Shown: one piece after another, positions 1 through 10,051 of the stretch
Position numbering within the stretch: the first letter of the stretch is position 1
Layout of the letters: each line of letters begins with the position of its first letter
Assembly: GCA_030765065.1 (NCBI GenBank)
Contig: CM060989.1
Coordinates: forward strand, 33,285,501-33,349,500
DNA length: 64,000 nucleotides
Origin: Deroplatys truncata
Taxonomy: Eukaryota > Arthropoda > Insecta > Mantodea > Mantidae
Direction: 5' to 3'
Made by a program: the position numbers and the translations under genes
The notes under the pieces: model-generated
Databases searched by the model: none
Seen by the model: only the letters and a program-made list of their open reading frames with translations
Told to the model about the DNA's origin: nothing

Positions 1-240
1 TACGCACGGTAGAGGTGGGCGATGATTCAACCGACATGGGGAGATAATGTGGCCAGCATCACACATCCGCCAGCCAGAATGTTGGCCTCAATGCTCGGGA
101 TCGCTGCCTATCGCTGTTCCTTAGTTTCCCCAAGATGCTTAGTGGGCACCAGTACTGGAACTTAAAATTCGCACTCCCACGGGTGGGATCATACCCGGGC
201 TAGCCTACAGCACCACCGTGCAGGACAATCTTGAAAGATT
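1..240 (-). repeat. GC-richer fragment, possible degenerate tRNA-type SINE
   Basis: This stretch is richer in GC than its surroundings. Read on the minus strand it contains a weak B-box-like segment (GGGTATGATCC) near 190-210, next to GGCTAGCC. No convincing A box, tail or target duplication was found, so the assignment is tentative. It could equally be an unrelated old repeat. Confidence 0.25.
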
Positions 241-278
241 GCGAATCAGTTGGAGAATTTAATGCCATGTCGGCATGT

Positions 279-400
279 TGCCGTGGTAGCTCAGTGGTTA
301 GAGCAGCCGGCCGGAGATCGGTAGATTCGTGGTTCAAATCCCGGCTGTGGCATTGAATTTTTCAGTCATCTGATTCTACCTTTCCAACCCTGTCCAACAC
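279..400 (+). repeat. SINE-b, tRNA-derived short SINE
   Basis: A tRNA-like head carries an A box (TAGCTCAGTGGTTAGAGC) and a B box (GGTTCAAATCC) at tRNA spacing, and a seven-pair acceptor stem can be drawn using wobble pairs. It is followed by a non-tRNA segment (CATTGAATTTTTCAGTC, then TGATTCTACCTTTCCA). The same head plus the same extension recurs at 40128-40245, so this is a dispersed SINE and not a tRNA gene. The anticodon arm is poorly paired. Confidence 0.7.
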
Positions 401-1254
401 ACGGCTTGTGTGAAAGAATAATTAATTCCGTCTTGGAAGTTGTCGAAACTAAATAACATCTTTGTATAGGTATAACCGAGTTTTGAGTTATGCTGTTCCT
501 GGACACACAGACGGACAAACACATGGACCTTTTTCTAAATATGTTTTTTACTTTCTCTACTACGTACGTAATAATAGGTAGAGGAGGTATTGCATTCCAT
601 CAAAAAATCCGATACCGAGATACTTATATGCTTTGAGGCTACCTGAAACAAAAAAACAAAACAAAAAAAATCAGAAAAAGGTCCATGTGTGTGTGTGTGT
701 GTGTGTTGTGCAGCATAACTAAAAAACGAAAAGTCAGATAAATACAAGTTTGGTATTTAGTTCAGTATCTTCCAAAGATGCTACACGAAATTTTCAAGAT
801 CCCCCATCCTTTAGACTTTATATAAAAGATTTTTCGAAATTTTTGATCTTCCGAAAAATCACCTATACATATAGATATATATATATTAAAGATATTTACA
901 TGAAAAATAAAATGTATATCTCGGATTTGCTGGGAATACCTTGTGAAGTTCTCTTCATTCAGAAGGAATTTTGTATAATCTTGGTAACTGGTAAATGTTA
1001 AACGACAGAGGAAAACGAACTAGCAAAAATATAGATATCTTTAAAACACAATTTATTTCAAATAACTTTTTGTGGCATCAGTCATTTCCAACATATCCTC
1101 ATTAGTGGTTCGAATCTATCAACACTTAGCCATTCTTTTAAACACCTGTCGATTTTCAACTGTTTCTCGCGATGTCATGGAGAGAATATGGAACTTTATG
1201 GCCAGTTTATGCTGTCCAATTATAAAATACTTGATTATCGCTATTCCCTTTGTA

Positions 1255-2537
1255 CGAGGGTAGTCCCAGAAGTACCCGACCTGACGTATATATAGCGGTT
1301 GTTGTTTCAAACAAATGACTATGGTAGAAAGTATCACCCTTATAAAGCTTAAGTTTGAAGTTTGACGATGCTACGTTGTTTAGTAAGTGTTTGGCAGTCA
1401 TTAATAGTGAACTCTCTCAGCGAATTTGTAAACAAGGATAAAACTGGCCATCGTTATGTGATACAATACTTTCATTTGAAAGGTCTTAGTCCAACTAATA
1501 TTAAAGCTGAGCTAGATTCTACTCTGGGGGAGTCTGCTCCTTCGTTTACAACAGTAAAATATTGGGTGGCAGAGTTTAAGCGCGGCCGTACGAGCTGCCA
1601 AGACGAACAACGCAGTGGTCGACCAAATGAGGTGACCACGCCAGAAATTGTGAAGAAAATCCACAAAATGGTATTGGATGACCATCGACTGAAAGTGCGC
1701 GAGCTAGCAGACATCGTAGGCATTTCAAAAAGTGCTGTACATCGCATACTGACTGAAAATTTAGACATGAGAAAGCTATGCACAAGATGGGTGCCGCGTT
1801 TTCTCACAATGGAACAAAAGTAGAGTCGTGAGGATGTTTCAGTCGAGTGTTTGACGATGTTTCGCTGTAATAAATCCGATTTTTTACGTCGATTCATAAC
1901 CATGGATGAACCATGCGTCCATCACTTCACACCTGAGACGAAGAAACAGCCAAAACGGTGGATTGAAAGGGGAGAATCGACTCGAAAGAATGCGAAGACA
2001 GTTCCATCTGCAGGCAAGGTCATGTCGTCAGTTTTTTGGGATGCGCGTGGGATAATTTTCATTGATTATCTTCAAAAAGGAAAAGCAGTCAATGGCGAGT
2101 ATTATGCAAACTTATTGCAGTGTTTGAATGATGAAATCAAGCAAAAACGGCCGCATTTACTGAAAAAGAAAGTTCTGTTTCATCAAGACAATGCACCAGT
2201 TCTCACATCCATTATCGCCATGGCCAAAATCAATGAGTTAAAGTTCGAATTGCTTCCTCATGCACCCTATTCGCCAGACTTACCTTCCCCCCCCCCTGAT
2301 TATTTTCTGTTTCCAAAGTTGAAGAAATGGCTTGGTGGTAAAAGATTTGCCAACAATGAAGAGGTGGAGTTTGCAGCTAATGACTGTTTTGCAGAACTCG
2401 ACGGTTCTCACTATAAACAAGGTATCGAAGCTATTGAACATCGCTGGGAAAAGTGAATCGAGCTGAAAGGAGACTATGTAGAGAAACAAATTTTTGTGTT
2501 TTCTTTGTTAGGTCGGGTACTTCTGGGACAGCCCTCG
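1255..2537 (+). mobile_element. Mariner element MLE-1 (1283 bp, near complete)
   Basis: Terminal inverted repeats of about 27-30 bp match well: the left end begins CGAGGGTAGTCCCAGAAGTA and the right end finishes TACTTCTGGGACAGCCCTCG. TA dinucleotides at 1253-1254 and 2538-2539 are the expected target duplication. Length and content fit the mariner family. It lies inside an R1 copy, so it is younger than that R1. Related copies in the window are 24061-25259 and 54254-55383, both more damaged. Confidence 0.93.
1362..2537 (+). pseudogene. Mariner transposase, two in-frame stops
   Basis: One reading frame runs through the element and encodes a mariner transposase: an N-terminal helix-turn-helix region (residues about 35-150, with KSAVHRILTEN) and a DDE domain. 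The first catalytic Asp is in ITMDEP, the second in FHQDNAP, and the third lies near PPPDYFLF, where a C run seems to have lengthened the usual SPDLAPSDY segment by two codons. Frame is interrupted by TAG at 1821-1823, where the 54.5 kb copy has Gln, and by TGA at 2454-2456, where the 24 kb copy has Cys. There is no other frameshift. The usual Trp after the first catalytic Asp-Glu is also changed. The protein would be inactive as it stands, but this is the best preserved mariner in the window. Confidence 0.9.
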
Positions 2538-2800
2538 TATCTATAACGACATGTGTAATGCAGCTATTCCCGGGAAGGTTCCTCTGGATTAAAATGAAGT
2601 AGATAGGAAAGTAAGCTTTTGTAAGAATAGTTTGTATACCCAAAAACAAGCGGTAGAGGATAGAAAAGGTCATGTGAATGTTTTTATTCAAGGAACATCG
2701 AAACGTATATTTCCAGTGAAATCTATCGAATTATTGAGTCGAGTACAATACAGCATCTGCTTATTTTAGGTATAGAGAAGGTAAATAAGGTGTGAACATC

Positions 2801-3189
2801 TGGTGCAGAGGAACAATATACATAACCTATGAGAACTGCGTGGGACTGCGAAAAAAAAATCTTATTTAAACCCTCCAGGTTGTACTGAAGGTGAAACCAA
2901 TGACATGGGTAAATTACTCCGCTGACGTAACAGAGTACGTGCACCACACATGTCAATAAAAAACCGGAACCCAATGTTTATCTCTGCTGTATGTACAAAT
3001 TAGAAAATCCCACAAGCTAAACTCCGCAATCAGAGTTCCAAGCAACTAACAAGGAACATTGTACGAAACACGCTATTTCACTTATTACGGTACTTCTAAA
3101 TACTTCACTACTTATAGGATAAACAAACGTCTAACTGGGTGGAGTCTGGGGCAGGAGTGTGGAGGTCTTGAGATCAAAACCCCTTCGCA
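2801..3189. other. No recognised feature
   Basis: AT-rich sequence without a convincing ORF, terminal repeat or match to other parts of the window. Confidence 0.5.
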
Positions 3190-3790
3190 GATTCTACCGC
3201 ATTAAAGGTCTTAGTTACTGCATTTAAAGTGCATTATATGCAACAAGTAGATAACCTTGATGATTATGGCACGACGACAGTATCGTATTAAGATTGTCCA
3301 CAACACTTTATGCAATCTTAGCATTCTAAATTGTAGCAAATAAATCGTGAAATAATTCAGCATCCATAGCTGACGTATATGAGACATTAGCCTCTCTTCC
3401 TGCATTCCATTTCTTATTACCTGGCGTGTTGAACCGAAAAATAAAACACTTGCATGTGTTCTCTTGCTGGGAAAGAAGTAAGCACGTGTTATGGACTGTG
3501 ATGTAACCTATTATCAGCAAAGCATGATTAGTAAGTATATATTCAGAGCTTAATTATTCTTTATTTAATAATGTGTATAGGTTTTTGCATCTGCATTCCT
3601 CAGAGAAAGTAGTAGTACCACAAAATTTTCATGTTCTCTCTGTAAGCCACGGCAACTTGGGATTTAGAATTACGTTATTTATATTATAGGCACGCGTGTC
3701 ATATGGGCCATTATGTACGACATGGAATACAGTAACAACCTTTTGTAATGGTAGGATTGCATAAAATATAGTATCTTATAGTATCACTCT
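3190..3790 (+). repeat. Dispersed repeat R3, copy 1
   Basis: This segment matches 19845-20165 (first half), 23757-24020 (second half) and 35290-35910 (whole, inverted). Shared landmarks are GATTATGGCACGA, TTACCTGGCGTGTTGAACCG and AGCCACGGCAACTTGG. In the 35 kb copy the second half is open for 84 codons, and the peptide motif QLGIP..HCY can still be read in two copies, hinting at decayed coding sequence. I do not recognise the family. Confidence 0.7.
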
Positions 3791-3931
3791 TCTACAGAGA
3801 GAGTCAAAAAACTACGAACTGGCAGCGCGGTGTTTTTCCTGTCCACGTCCTCGGTGCTCGTTGTCGTCTGTCGCTATCATAGAAAGCCTCGGATGAAACC
3901 ATAAACATTTTTTGAAACTACGTTTAAAGGC

Positions 3932-4428
3932 GAAATGATTTGTAGTGACGTGCAGATGTTTCCACGGGAGGTCTATCTGAATCTCGAATTCAAGCACGGT
4001 GACGAGAAACTGACAGATGCCCTTACTTGGCTCATCTTTGCCACCTATTTTTGGGTACTAAAAGTTGGGGACGCAGTGAATCCACAGGCCTTTCAGATAT
4101 TTATCCGGAAGGAACGCTGGGAGTTGGACAAAAGGACCACTTTGGCCTTGGATCTCCCGCATTTAAGGAAGCTCTAAGTGTCCACTGCAGGAGGGCATAT
4201 GATAAGAATAGGGACAAGAAGAGGAAGAAGTAGAAGAAACAAAAGAGCTCTATCCTTCTTATGTAATAGTTTTCATATTATCCTAAAACCTATCCCAAAA
4301 TAAAGTAACTAAATAAATACATTGCAAAAAAATTAAAAAAGTAAATAAATAAATAAAAAAAACATTCCTAAAGTTCAAATGTACACCTTTGTGCTCTAAC
4401 AAAATAAATAAAAACAAAAAATTAAAAA
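3932..4428 (+). mobile_element. Polyadenylated retrocopy inserted in a transposon TIR
   Basis: About 497 bp are inserted between two copies of AAAGGC (3926-3931 and 4429-4434), a target duplication in the middle of a DNA-transposon TIR. The insert has AATAAA at 4299-4304 and ends in an A-rich, partly A/T-expanded tail. This is the form expected of an mRNA retrocopy or a 5'-truncated LINE. Two overlapping frames are open: 3935-4177, and 4027-4233 ending in a Lys/Arg-rich tail (YDKNRDKKRKK) before a stop. I do not recognise the parent transcript. A 5'-truncated processed pseudogene is my reading; a LINE 3' UTR is the alternative. Confidence 0.6.
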
Positions 4429-4434
4429 AAAGGC

Positions 4435-4880
4435 TTTACTTACCAACTTTATGAAAGGAGATGCTGAAACTGGCCACCATCATTGTCCATACATTTTTGG
4501 CACCTCTTTAGGAAACTATCCATCACTCGCCGTAGTTCACGTTGAGAAATTCTGGCAATTTCCTGGCGGATATTTTGTTTTAATTCTTCCAGGGTGTGTG
4601 GGTTTGTCTTGTACATTTTGTTTTAAGTTACCCAGAGATAGAAATCGCAGGGGGTTAAGGACTGAGGGGGCCACAAATCTGTACTAATAATTCTGTCCTC
4701 AAACACACTTTCAATTGTTCTCATCGAAATATTGGCCGTATGAGATGTTGCAGAGTCTTGATGAAAAAAAAAGGCAAAATCACGTTCCCTCGCCGTTAAT
4801 TCTCTAAAAAGGCAAAATTGTATTCACATATGTACGGGCGACAACTGTTGACTCGAAAAAATTGGCCCTGGCTACCGGAA
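4435..4880 (-). pseudogene. DUF4817-type transposase, C-terminal fragment
   Basis: Minus-strand translation, allowing small frameshifts, gives the ordered landmarks of this insect transposase family: an FFE segment, VNTILP, a second-Asp region (here HQDSATSHT), LWPP, a third-Asp region (PCDFYLW), NPHTLEELKQNIRQEI and GGQFQHLL at the C terminus. The N-terminal half is missing. It is closely related to the fragment in 12232-12486 and more distantly to 18256-19269. Confidence 0.75.
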
Positions 4881-4925
4881 ACTTTGTACCATACGTGGGG
4901 CTACAACCTCCTTCAACTTTAACAA
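4879..4925 (+). repeat. LTR-element leader-like fragment
   Basis: GGCTACCGGAAACTTTGTAC, CCATACGTGGGG and CTTCAA match, in order, the leader that follows the LTR at 8333-9132 when that is read on its minus strand (about 8230-8298). It looks like an isolated scrap of an LTR-element leader. Confidence 0.45.
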
Positions 4926-4929
4926 GGTT

Positions 4930-5500
4930 TTAAACGAAATACTTGATCACAAAACAAGAAACACAAGCCAACATTGTTTTTTATGTTAATCATAAACTTT
5001 ACCAACACTTTTTCACAAAACAATAATTTAAAATTACGTTTAAGAAAAATGATTGCTTTACAAAAAGTCTGGTATCAATAGCTTCTTTTTAACCGTCGAG
5101 TATTTGGACCATAAGTAAGAAGATTTCGGTGTATTTGATTTTTCTTGTAAATAACCAGTATCACATCTTCGTTCACAAGAGAAACACTGCTTACCTTGCA
5201 CCAATCTTTATATGGAGTGTATTCCTTCCCATACGCTGCCAAGATTTTGGTGACGGCAGCCCCTACTCAATGTTTCTGGCTAGGATTGAAATTTCCTCGA
5301 GATTTTCACCCATCTTTTCAGTCACAAGCTTGCTATTTAGAAACAAGCGCTCAGAATAAGCACTGTCTTCTACGTCCGCATCTTGTATTGTTACGGGCAA
5401 CTCTTCATTGGAGGCGTTGGTACGGTTCGTAGCGTAGGATTCAGGCGACTGTGAGAATATGTCACCAAATGACTATGTGTTTTATACGTATACAGTGCGT
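4930..5500 (-). repeat. Dispersed repeat R5, copy 1 (inverted relative to copy 2)
   Basis: Matches 9235-9545 in inverted orientation. Both copies encode a related peptide with AYSERLFLN, KLVTE and EEIS (here minus strand, about 5260-5440), and both contain GCCAACATT near the far end. In copy 2 the repeat runs into a hAT-like ERPFSAYK motif, so R5 may be part of a hAT element. Frames are broken. Confidence 0.6.
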
Positions 5501-5755
5501 ATATTAAATTTGTGTACTTTATTTAATATAATTTAGAGCTGTTATTAAAAACAGCTATTGATGTTTACGGTTGTATTGTATCAATAAATCAATAGTATAG
5601 ATTTAAAATTCTGTTTTGGAGTTGAAATGGATGTACACCGTCATGGAATCCCACTCCTTGTAAGAGTCGAACCAATAACTTTATCTTGATAAAAGTATAA
5701 TATTTGTGTTCCGTAGGGGTATAAGTGAATCGCGGCGATGTTGACTTGTTGGTCC

Positions 5756-6458
5756 CTTGACCCCTATTGCATTCCACCCAAAAATTCGATACCGAGATTT
5801 CACCCGAAAAAGAGGTTTCGAGATGTCTTGAATCCAAATGAAGCATTTTTGGAAGCATGTCCGTATATGTGTCTGTCTGTGAACAGCATAACTCAAAAAC
5901 GGAAACTCGGATAAATACAAAACTTGGGATTTGAGTTTAGTATCTTCCAAGGATGCGACACGAAGATTTTCAAGAAATCCCCCACCCCAGACTACTCTTT
6001 ACATGGAACATTTTTAACAATTTTTGATTTTCTCAAAAATGGCTCTAACGATTTGGATTAAAATATCATATGTTTAAGATATTTTCATGGCAAATGAAAT
6101 GCATATCTTGAATTTTCTGGAAATATCCCCAAAAGTCGTCTTCATTTTGAATGCCTCTTGTATAAATGGTAAATCATAAGAGCTAGAAAAAATTTTACTA
6201 TACAAGAATGTAGAAACACTCGTTAAAACATACAATTTATGCCACATCGTTTTTGTCGAGTGAACCATTTCCGAGATATTCCTGGTTATTTGTTTAAATT
6301 TTATGTCCTGGGCATGTAAAGAGAATGGAATGTTCCCCTTGCACCTACAAGAAAATTAGCAATAAGATCTCGATTAACATGAAGTAGATGGAGAATAAGC
6401 GTTTGTAAAAATAGTTGTGCAAGAGTAGAGAAAGTCATGTGAATGTAACACAGAGTTT
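5756..6458 (-). repeat. R1 copy, reverse, 5'-hairpin end missing
   Basis: Starts inside R1 at CATTCCACCCAAAAATTCGA and ends GTAGAGAAAGTCATGTGAATG. The GT tract is short here (GTGTCTGTCTGTG). Sequence at 5500-5755 upstream is unassigned. Confidence 0.75.
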
Positions 6459-7104
6459 TTCAAGGAGCTCATTGCATACACCGACTGTCCTCCCTCCATA
6501 TGTTGCTAATTACCAGATGGATCGTCTCGTGATAATGGCATGTTGGAATGATCGGGTTTCATAACCAGAGTTTAATTTGAGTTCCAGTCTGTTCCTGTTA
6601 ATAACAGTGCATCAAGGTGACTACAGTGTGCTATTAAGAAAATAAAGAATTTGCCGAGACTTGTATATAGACAAAACTATCGCACAACCGTCCACTCACA
6701 GACATAGGCCTTCCTGTTTACTGCATATGACTATAAAGGTTTGCTAGGACCCATTGTGGACCACAGTTGAGCTGGAGAATAACTATTTATCTATCATATA
6801 CGTAATTTAATATTGTGGTGCATACAATAATTTTAGTACAAGTTGTCTTCGCAATATAAAATTCATATTGCCCAAATACATCCCTTTTGGGCAAGACCCT
6901 CTTTCAAGTGAAAGAGAGCTGGATTTTGCAGTCCAGGCTAGCTATTCTGGAAAAATATCAACCTAACTTATTGTCCTACTGGCTATGTCCACTAGATTTC
7001 CCTCTCTTTTGCTATCGTGGGCACCTGCTGCCCAAGGTCGTCCTCAGTTCGTCTGCCTGCCGACGTTCCTCTGACCAACCCTGGGGTCCCAAGAAGCCAC
7101 TCTG
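6459..7104. other. No recognised feature
   Basis: Non-repetitive within this window. A 76-codon frame at 6887-7117 has no motif and ends at the LINE boundary; I do not consider it a gene. Confidence 0.5.
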
Positions 7105-8130
7105 TGTACAACTATGAATGAATGATTCATTGTCTACTTTGAACTTACATGCAATTTATACAATGTTTACAATACAATAGAGTTGCTTATTATTTCTCTT
7201 CCCCTTATATTTAACAATCTATTGTATATATAATGGCGAAGTATAATTTTCCACTATTTACTTTTATGCCTTGTTACCCTTTTTCCACATTTTCTCCAAT
7301 TTGCTTCACATCTCTTTTAACCATTTTAACCTAATTTTTCCTAAATATTTTCCTGCTTTCTCCATACATTCATTTGATCTTGTATTAAAAAATCTTCGTA
7401 ACTTTTAGCTCTATTGGTAAATTTTTCCATTTCTCTAGTGTTAAATTCTCTCTTCCTTTATCCGTGTCCTCGCATTGCAGAATATAATGCCAATTGTCAT
7501 GTAATCCAATACATCTGTGACACACTTCGATGTATTTTTCTTTTCCCCATTCCGTTTTAAAATATCTATAATCTATTAATGACCTTTCTTCCTTGAAACT
7601 ACTCATAATTTCTTGATTTTCAATATCCTCCACTCTTGTTATAATTTTTCCAGAAACCTTTACTTTGTGTGTCCAATTATTAGGGTGTGTCTCACAATGT
7701 GTCCTGCCCATCTTCATTTTAAGTAGCTTCATCGCGTCCGTTAATCGTATCCTCTTGGTTATTTCTTGGTTCTGCAGTCTATCTCTCATTGTTATACCCA
7801 AGATTTTCCTTTGTCAGATATCTATTGCTTGCCTCTGCTTTTTGTTAAACTCATGTCTGTGAGTCTATCACACAACTAGTAAAATACACGTGTTCATTGT
7901 TTGACCTTTGAAAATTGCACTGCAGGGTTTGTCCAGGAGTATCAATTTTTAGGATCAGAATTTAGACCATGCTGCTATTACTTTGTCCACCGTGTTCTTA
8001 AAGGAATGGTTAGACCTAAGTTTGCAGTTCCTTGTACATATTCCAGAGTTTCGTTACCTGCTAATGTGATGTCTACCTCTTTGCTGTTTGTCATCAACTA
8101 GTCTTCCTACGGTTCATTTTTAGACCTGCC
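7105..8130 (-). mobile_element. RTE-like LINE, 3' end (5'-truncated), copy A
   Basis: Minus-strand frames give landmarks of the C-terminal part of an RTE-like reverse-transcriptase protein. First comes GLKMNRRKT followed, after an indel, by LMTNSKEVDI and NETLEYVQ (8130-8000), where the palm ends. Then come ILGITMRDRLQN (about 7800) and a Cys/His segment CHRCIGLHDNWHYILQCED. The last 138 codons are open (7385-7801). About 280 bp of 3' UTR end in tandem ATTCATTC-type sequence. Copy B is at 26954-27817. Confidence 0.7.
7385..7801 (-). pseudogene. RTE-like LINE ORF2 C-terminus
   Basis: A 138-codon frame covers the end of ORF2: the LGI.MRDR.QNQEI segment commonly found after the reverse transcriptase in RTE-type insect LINEs, a charged linker, then a Cys-X2-Cys...His...Cys segment (CHRCIGLHDNW...QCED) and ELKV near the stop. 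The protein upstream is broken by indels, so this is a fragment and not a free gene. Confidence 0.65.
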
Positions 8131-8332
8131 AATCTACCAACTCAGATTCCTTAGCTCTGTAATATGCGCCTTCAGTTTGAAGAAGTTTGTTGCTTCAAAT
8201 TTTGTTATTTTTACGTTGTTATTTGCCCCACGTTTTGGGAGCCGAATTTGAAGTAGTTGCAATCGCACGTATGGTAAAAAGTTTCCGGTAGCCTTCGCCC
8301 CAAATGTACTTTCCGGTGGACTTTGCCCCAAA
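8131..8332 (-). mobile_element. LTR retrotransposon leader next to LTR-a
   Basis: Read on the minus strand, this region follows the LTR. It contains two repeats of ATTTGGGGC.AAG..CACCGG type and then AAATTCGGCTCCCAAAACGT followed by GGGGC, which resembles the primer-binding-site-like repeats of the element at 62.3 kb. The internal region is truncated by the RTE-like LINE. Confidence 0.5.
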
Positions 8333-9132
8333 TGTTTAAAAAATATTAACTTTGTAATTTAACTGTTTCTTTAAATGTTATATATTTATGTTTGCCTCGG
8401 CTGCGTCAGTATTATTGTTAGAGACATGGATTTCTTTGCAAGGCGTGGTGCGACTGAAGAATGTAGGCTTACACAGATTATAGTTTTTAATTCACTCCTT
8501 TTTATTAATTCTTGACACGATTTTAATAACACTTCACTGATATAGAGAGCTGTGAGATTCTTTTGTTAATTACTTGCACTTTTTAACACGTATACGTATA
8601 AAATTTCTCGAGGACACATCTCGCGTCTGATTACTAACACTGTCTGCAACCAACGCGTCCAGTTACGAGCAGTGTCTACAAGCAACTGACTTGATTTCAA
8701 CCGCCTAAAATTTGTAAATTTCTGTATTTCAAGTCTCTGATTGTCTATTCCTAATCCAATAGAATACTTTTATTTAACTTAAGCTTTTTTCTGGTTGTTG
8801 GTTGGCTATTTTATGAACTGTCACAAAAATTACATTATTGTTGCCCCAAGAATGACTAGTAGCATTATTACACTTTCTTACTCATTATTGCCTCAAGGTT
8901 ACCTCATTGTTAGCAACTTTTAACTTATTATTCTCACAGCTCCTACATTATTAAATTACGTAACACATTCACATAACATTATTGAACATGTATACAATAA
9001 TATGAACATATACAATGACTGTAATATACACTTTTTATATATTGTTACATACACATATTGCTTTAAGGCGGCCTATTATTGTTTTTTTATTAATTAGACT
9101 GAAATCATTTAAGTGTTAAAAATACTGCCTCA
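8333..9132 (-). mobile_element. LTR-a, about 800 bp
   Basis: On the minus strand it starts TGAGGCAGTATTTTTAAC and is collinear with 31594-32568: AGTGTATATTACAG, GTAGGAGCTGTGAG and ACTGACGCAGCCGAGGCA are shared in order. The 3' boundary is put at a CA before the leader. Identity with the 31.6 kb copy is low, so both are old. I saw no second LTR of this copy. Confidence 0.7.
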
Positions 9133-9234
9133 AGTTCATTTGGTGTTGTGGCTATGTCGTCAGCAAATCTCAGCCCAATCTATGCTTATACCTAGTCTGC
9201 TGTGATCTTCCTAAACATATAAATTATATTAAAT

Positions 9235-9545
9235 GAAATGCATAAATGTAATATAAGTATTGTGTAAATATAAAAGCATAGTCAGTCATTTGTTGACGTA
9301 TTCTCACAGCTACCTGAATCCTACGCTGCTAAACGTACTAAACGCCTCCTAGGAAGAGTTGACCGCAACAATACGAGATGACAGTGCATATTCTGAGCGC
9401 TTGTTTCTAAACAAGCTTGTGACTGAAAATATGCGTAAAAATCCCGAGGAAATTTCAATACGAGACAGAAGCATTAAATCGAGAATAAATATATTACATT
9501 TAAAGACTGGTTATGATTAACATAATGTTGGCTTATATTTCTTGT
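9235..9545 (+). repeat. Dispersed repeat R5, copy 2
   Basis: Inverted relative to 4930-5500. One frame reads EELTATIRDDSAYSERLFLN, continuing KLVTENMRKNPEEIS. Flanking TATTCTCACAG and GATTAACATAATGTTGGC segments are also shared. The function is unknown; the adjacent hAT-like motif suggests a decayed hAT element. Confidence 0.6.
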
Positions 9546-9650
9546 TCAAGTTGAAAACGTAATATTTCCTGAAGAAATTTCTCCAGACTTACCTGTAGGT
9601 GAGGAAAGACCTTTCTCAGCATACAAACGTTTTTTTTTTAGTTCCATTTA
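9546..9650 (+). pseudogene. hAT transposase C-terminal scrap
   Basis: The plus strand encodes FPEEISPDL followed by EERPFSAYKR. The same order is kept at 59815-60095 (LPEEISPEL then VERSFSAYN), and an ERSFS-type motif is characteristic of the C-terminal dimerisation region of hAT transposases. Confidence 0.5.
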
Positions 9651-9769
9651 AACCCGCCTTTAACTGCAATGGACTTAATGGCGGCCTTTCCTTTGGAACT
9701 TATTGGCAATGGTGTTAACTTTATTCTCTTGTCGTTGGTTTTCGGTAACTTTGAGTTTTATTCATTAGA

Positions 9770-9935
9770 TCATACACACACACATTCATACTTCCAGACT
9801 CTGGGGAGGATAAGGAATAAGTAATCTTGGTTAGAGAAAAATTCCCACCCCTAGCCGTGAATCGAACCCGCAACCTCTCACACAGCAGGCATGCGCTCTA
9901 CCGACTGAGCTACAAGGCCAGCCCATACAACCTTG
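9770..9935 (-). repeat. tRNA-derived SINE with (TG)n tail
   Basis: On the minus strand there is an A box (TAGCTCAGTCGGTAGAGC) and a B box (GGTTCGATTC) at tRNA spacing. A body of about 80 bp and a short TG repeat follow. The tRNA head is better preserved than in the other SINEs. The body is unlike SINE-a, b or c in this window. Confidence 0.7.
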
Positions 9936-10051
9936 TGTTAACCGATAAACGTCATAAACTTACATCTGAATATTTGAAGAAAATTATCATTCTGTAGTTC
10001 AAATAAAGTTACAACGACCGAAATGATGTCTAAGGATGAAAGTAGGCGGCG

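Larger units (their letters stand above)
549..2687 (-). repeat. R1 copy, reverse, subfamily II, interrupted by mariner MLE-1
   Basis: It begins ACTTTCTCTACTACGTACG and ends near GAAAAGGTCATGTGAATG, the two R1 ends in reverse orientation. A (GT)n tract lies at 688-706. The subfamily II block (TGTTTCTCGCGATGTCATGG) is at about 1160-1180. The R1 sequence is broken at 1253-1254 and resumes at 2538, where a mariner occupies the gap. Confidence 0.75.
430..2800 (+). repeat. R1 copy, forward, split by a reverse R1 (outer copy)
   Basis: The 3' half of a forward R1 is seen at 430-548 (reads like the TTTGAGTTATGCTGTTC region and the start of the CA tract) and again at about 2688-2800 (ATTCAAGG through a degenerate GAATTATTGAGTCG and AGAGAAGGTAAA). 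The gap is filled exactly by a reverse-orientation R1, which itself holds a mariner. The split is at the T tract that precedes the GGATTCAGG block of R1. No coding capacity. Confidence 0.7.
3795..4880 (-). mobile_element. DUF4817-type Tc1/mariner element, partial, with long TIR
   Basis: The left end (CAGAGAGAGTC after TA at 3793-3794) is the same long terminal inverted repeat seen in the 12072-12644 element, running to about 3931. After a retrocopy insertion (3932-4428) the TIR resumes (GGCTTTACTTACCAA) and continues into the C-terminal transposase region. The right TIR is absent; homology stops near 4880, where an LTR-leader-like fragment begins. Confidence 0.75.

Noticed and set aside
279..352. 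tRNA gene
   Set aside because: A and B boxes are good, but the head is followed by the same non-tRNA extension at 40.1 kb and the anticodon arm is poor. It is a SINE.
9838..9925. tRNA gene on the minus strand
   Set aside because: The tRNA-like part is well kept but continues into a SINE-like body with a TG tail; no clear acceptor stem closes it.
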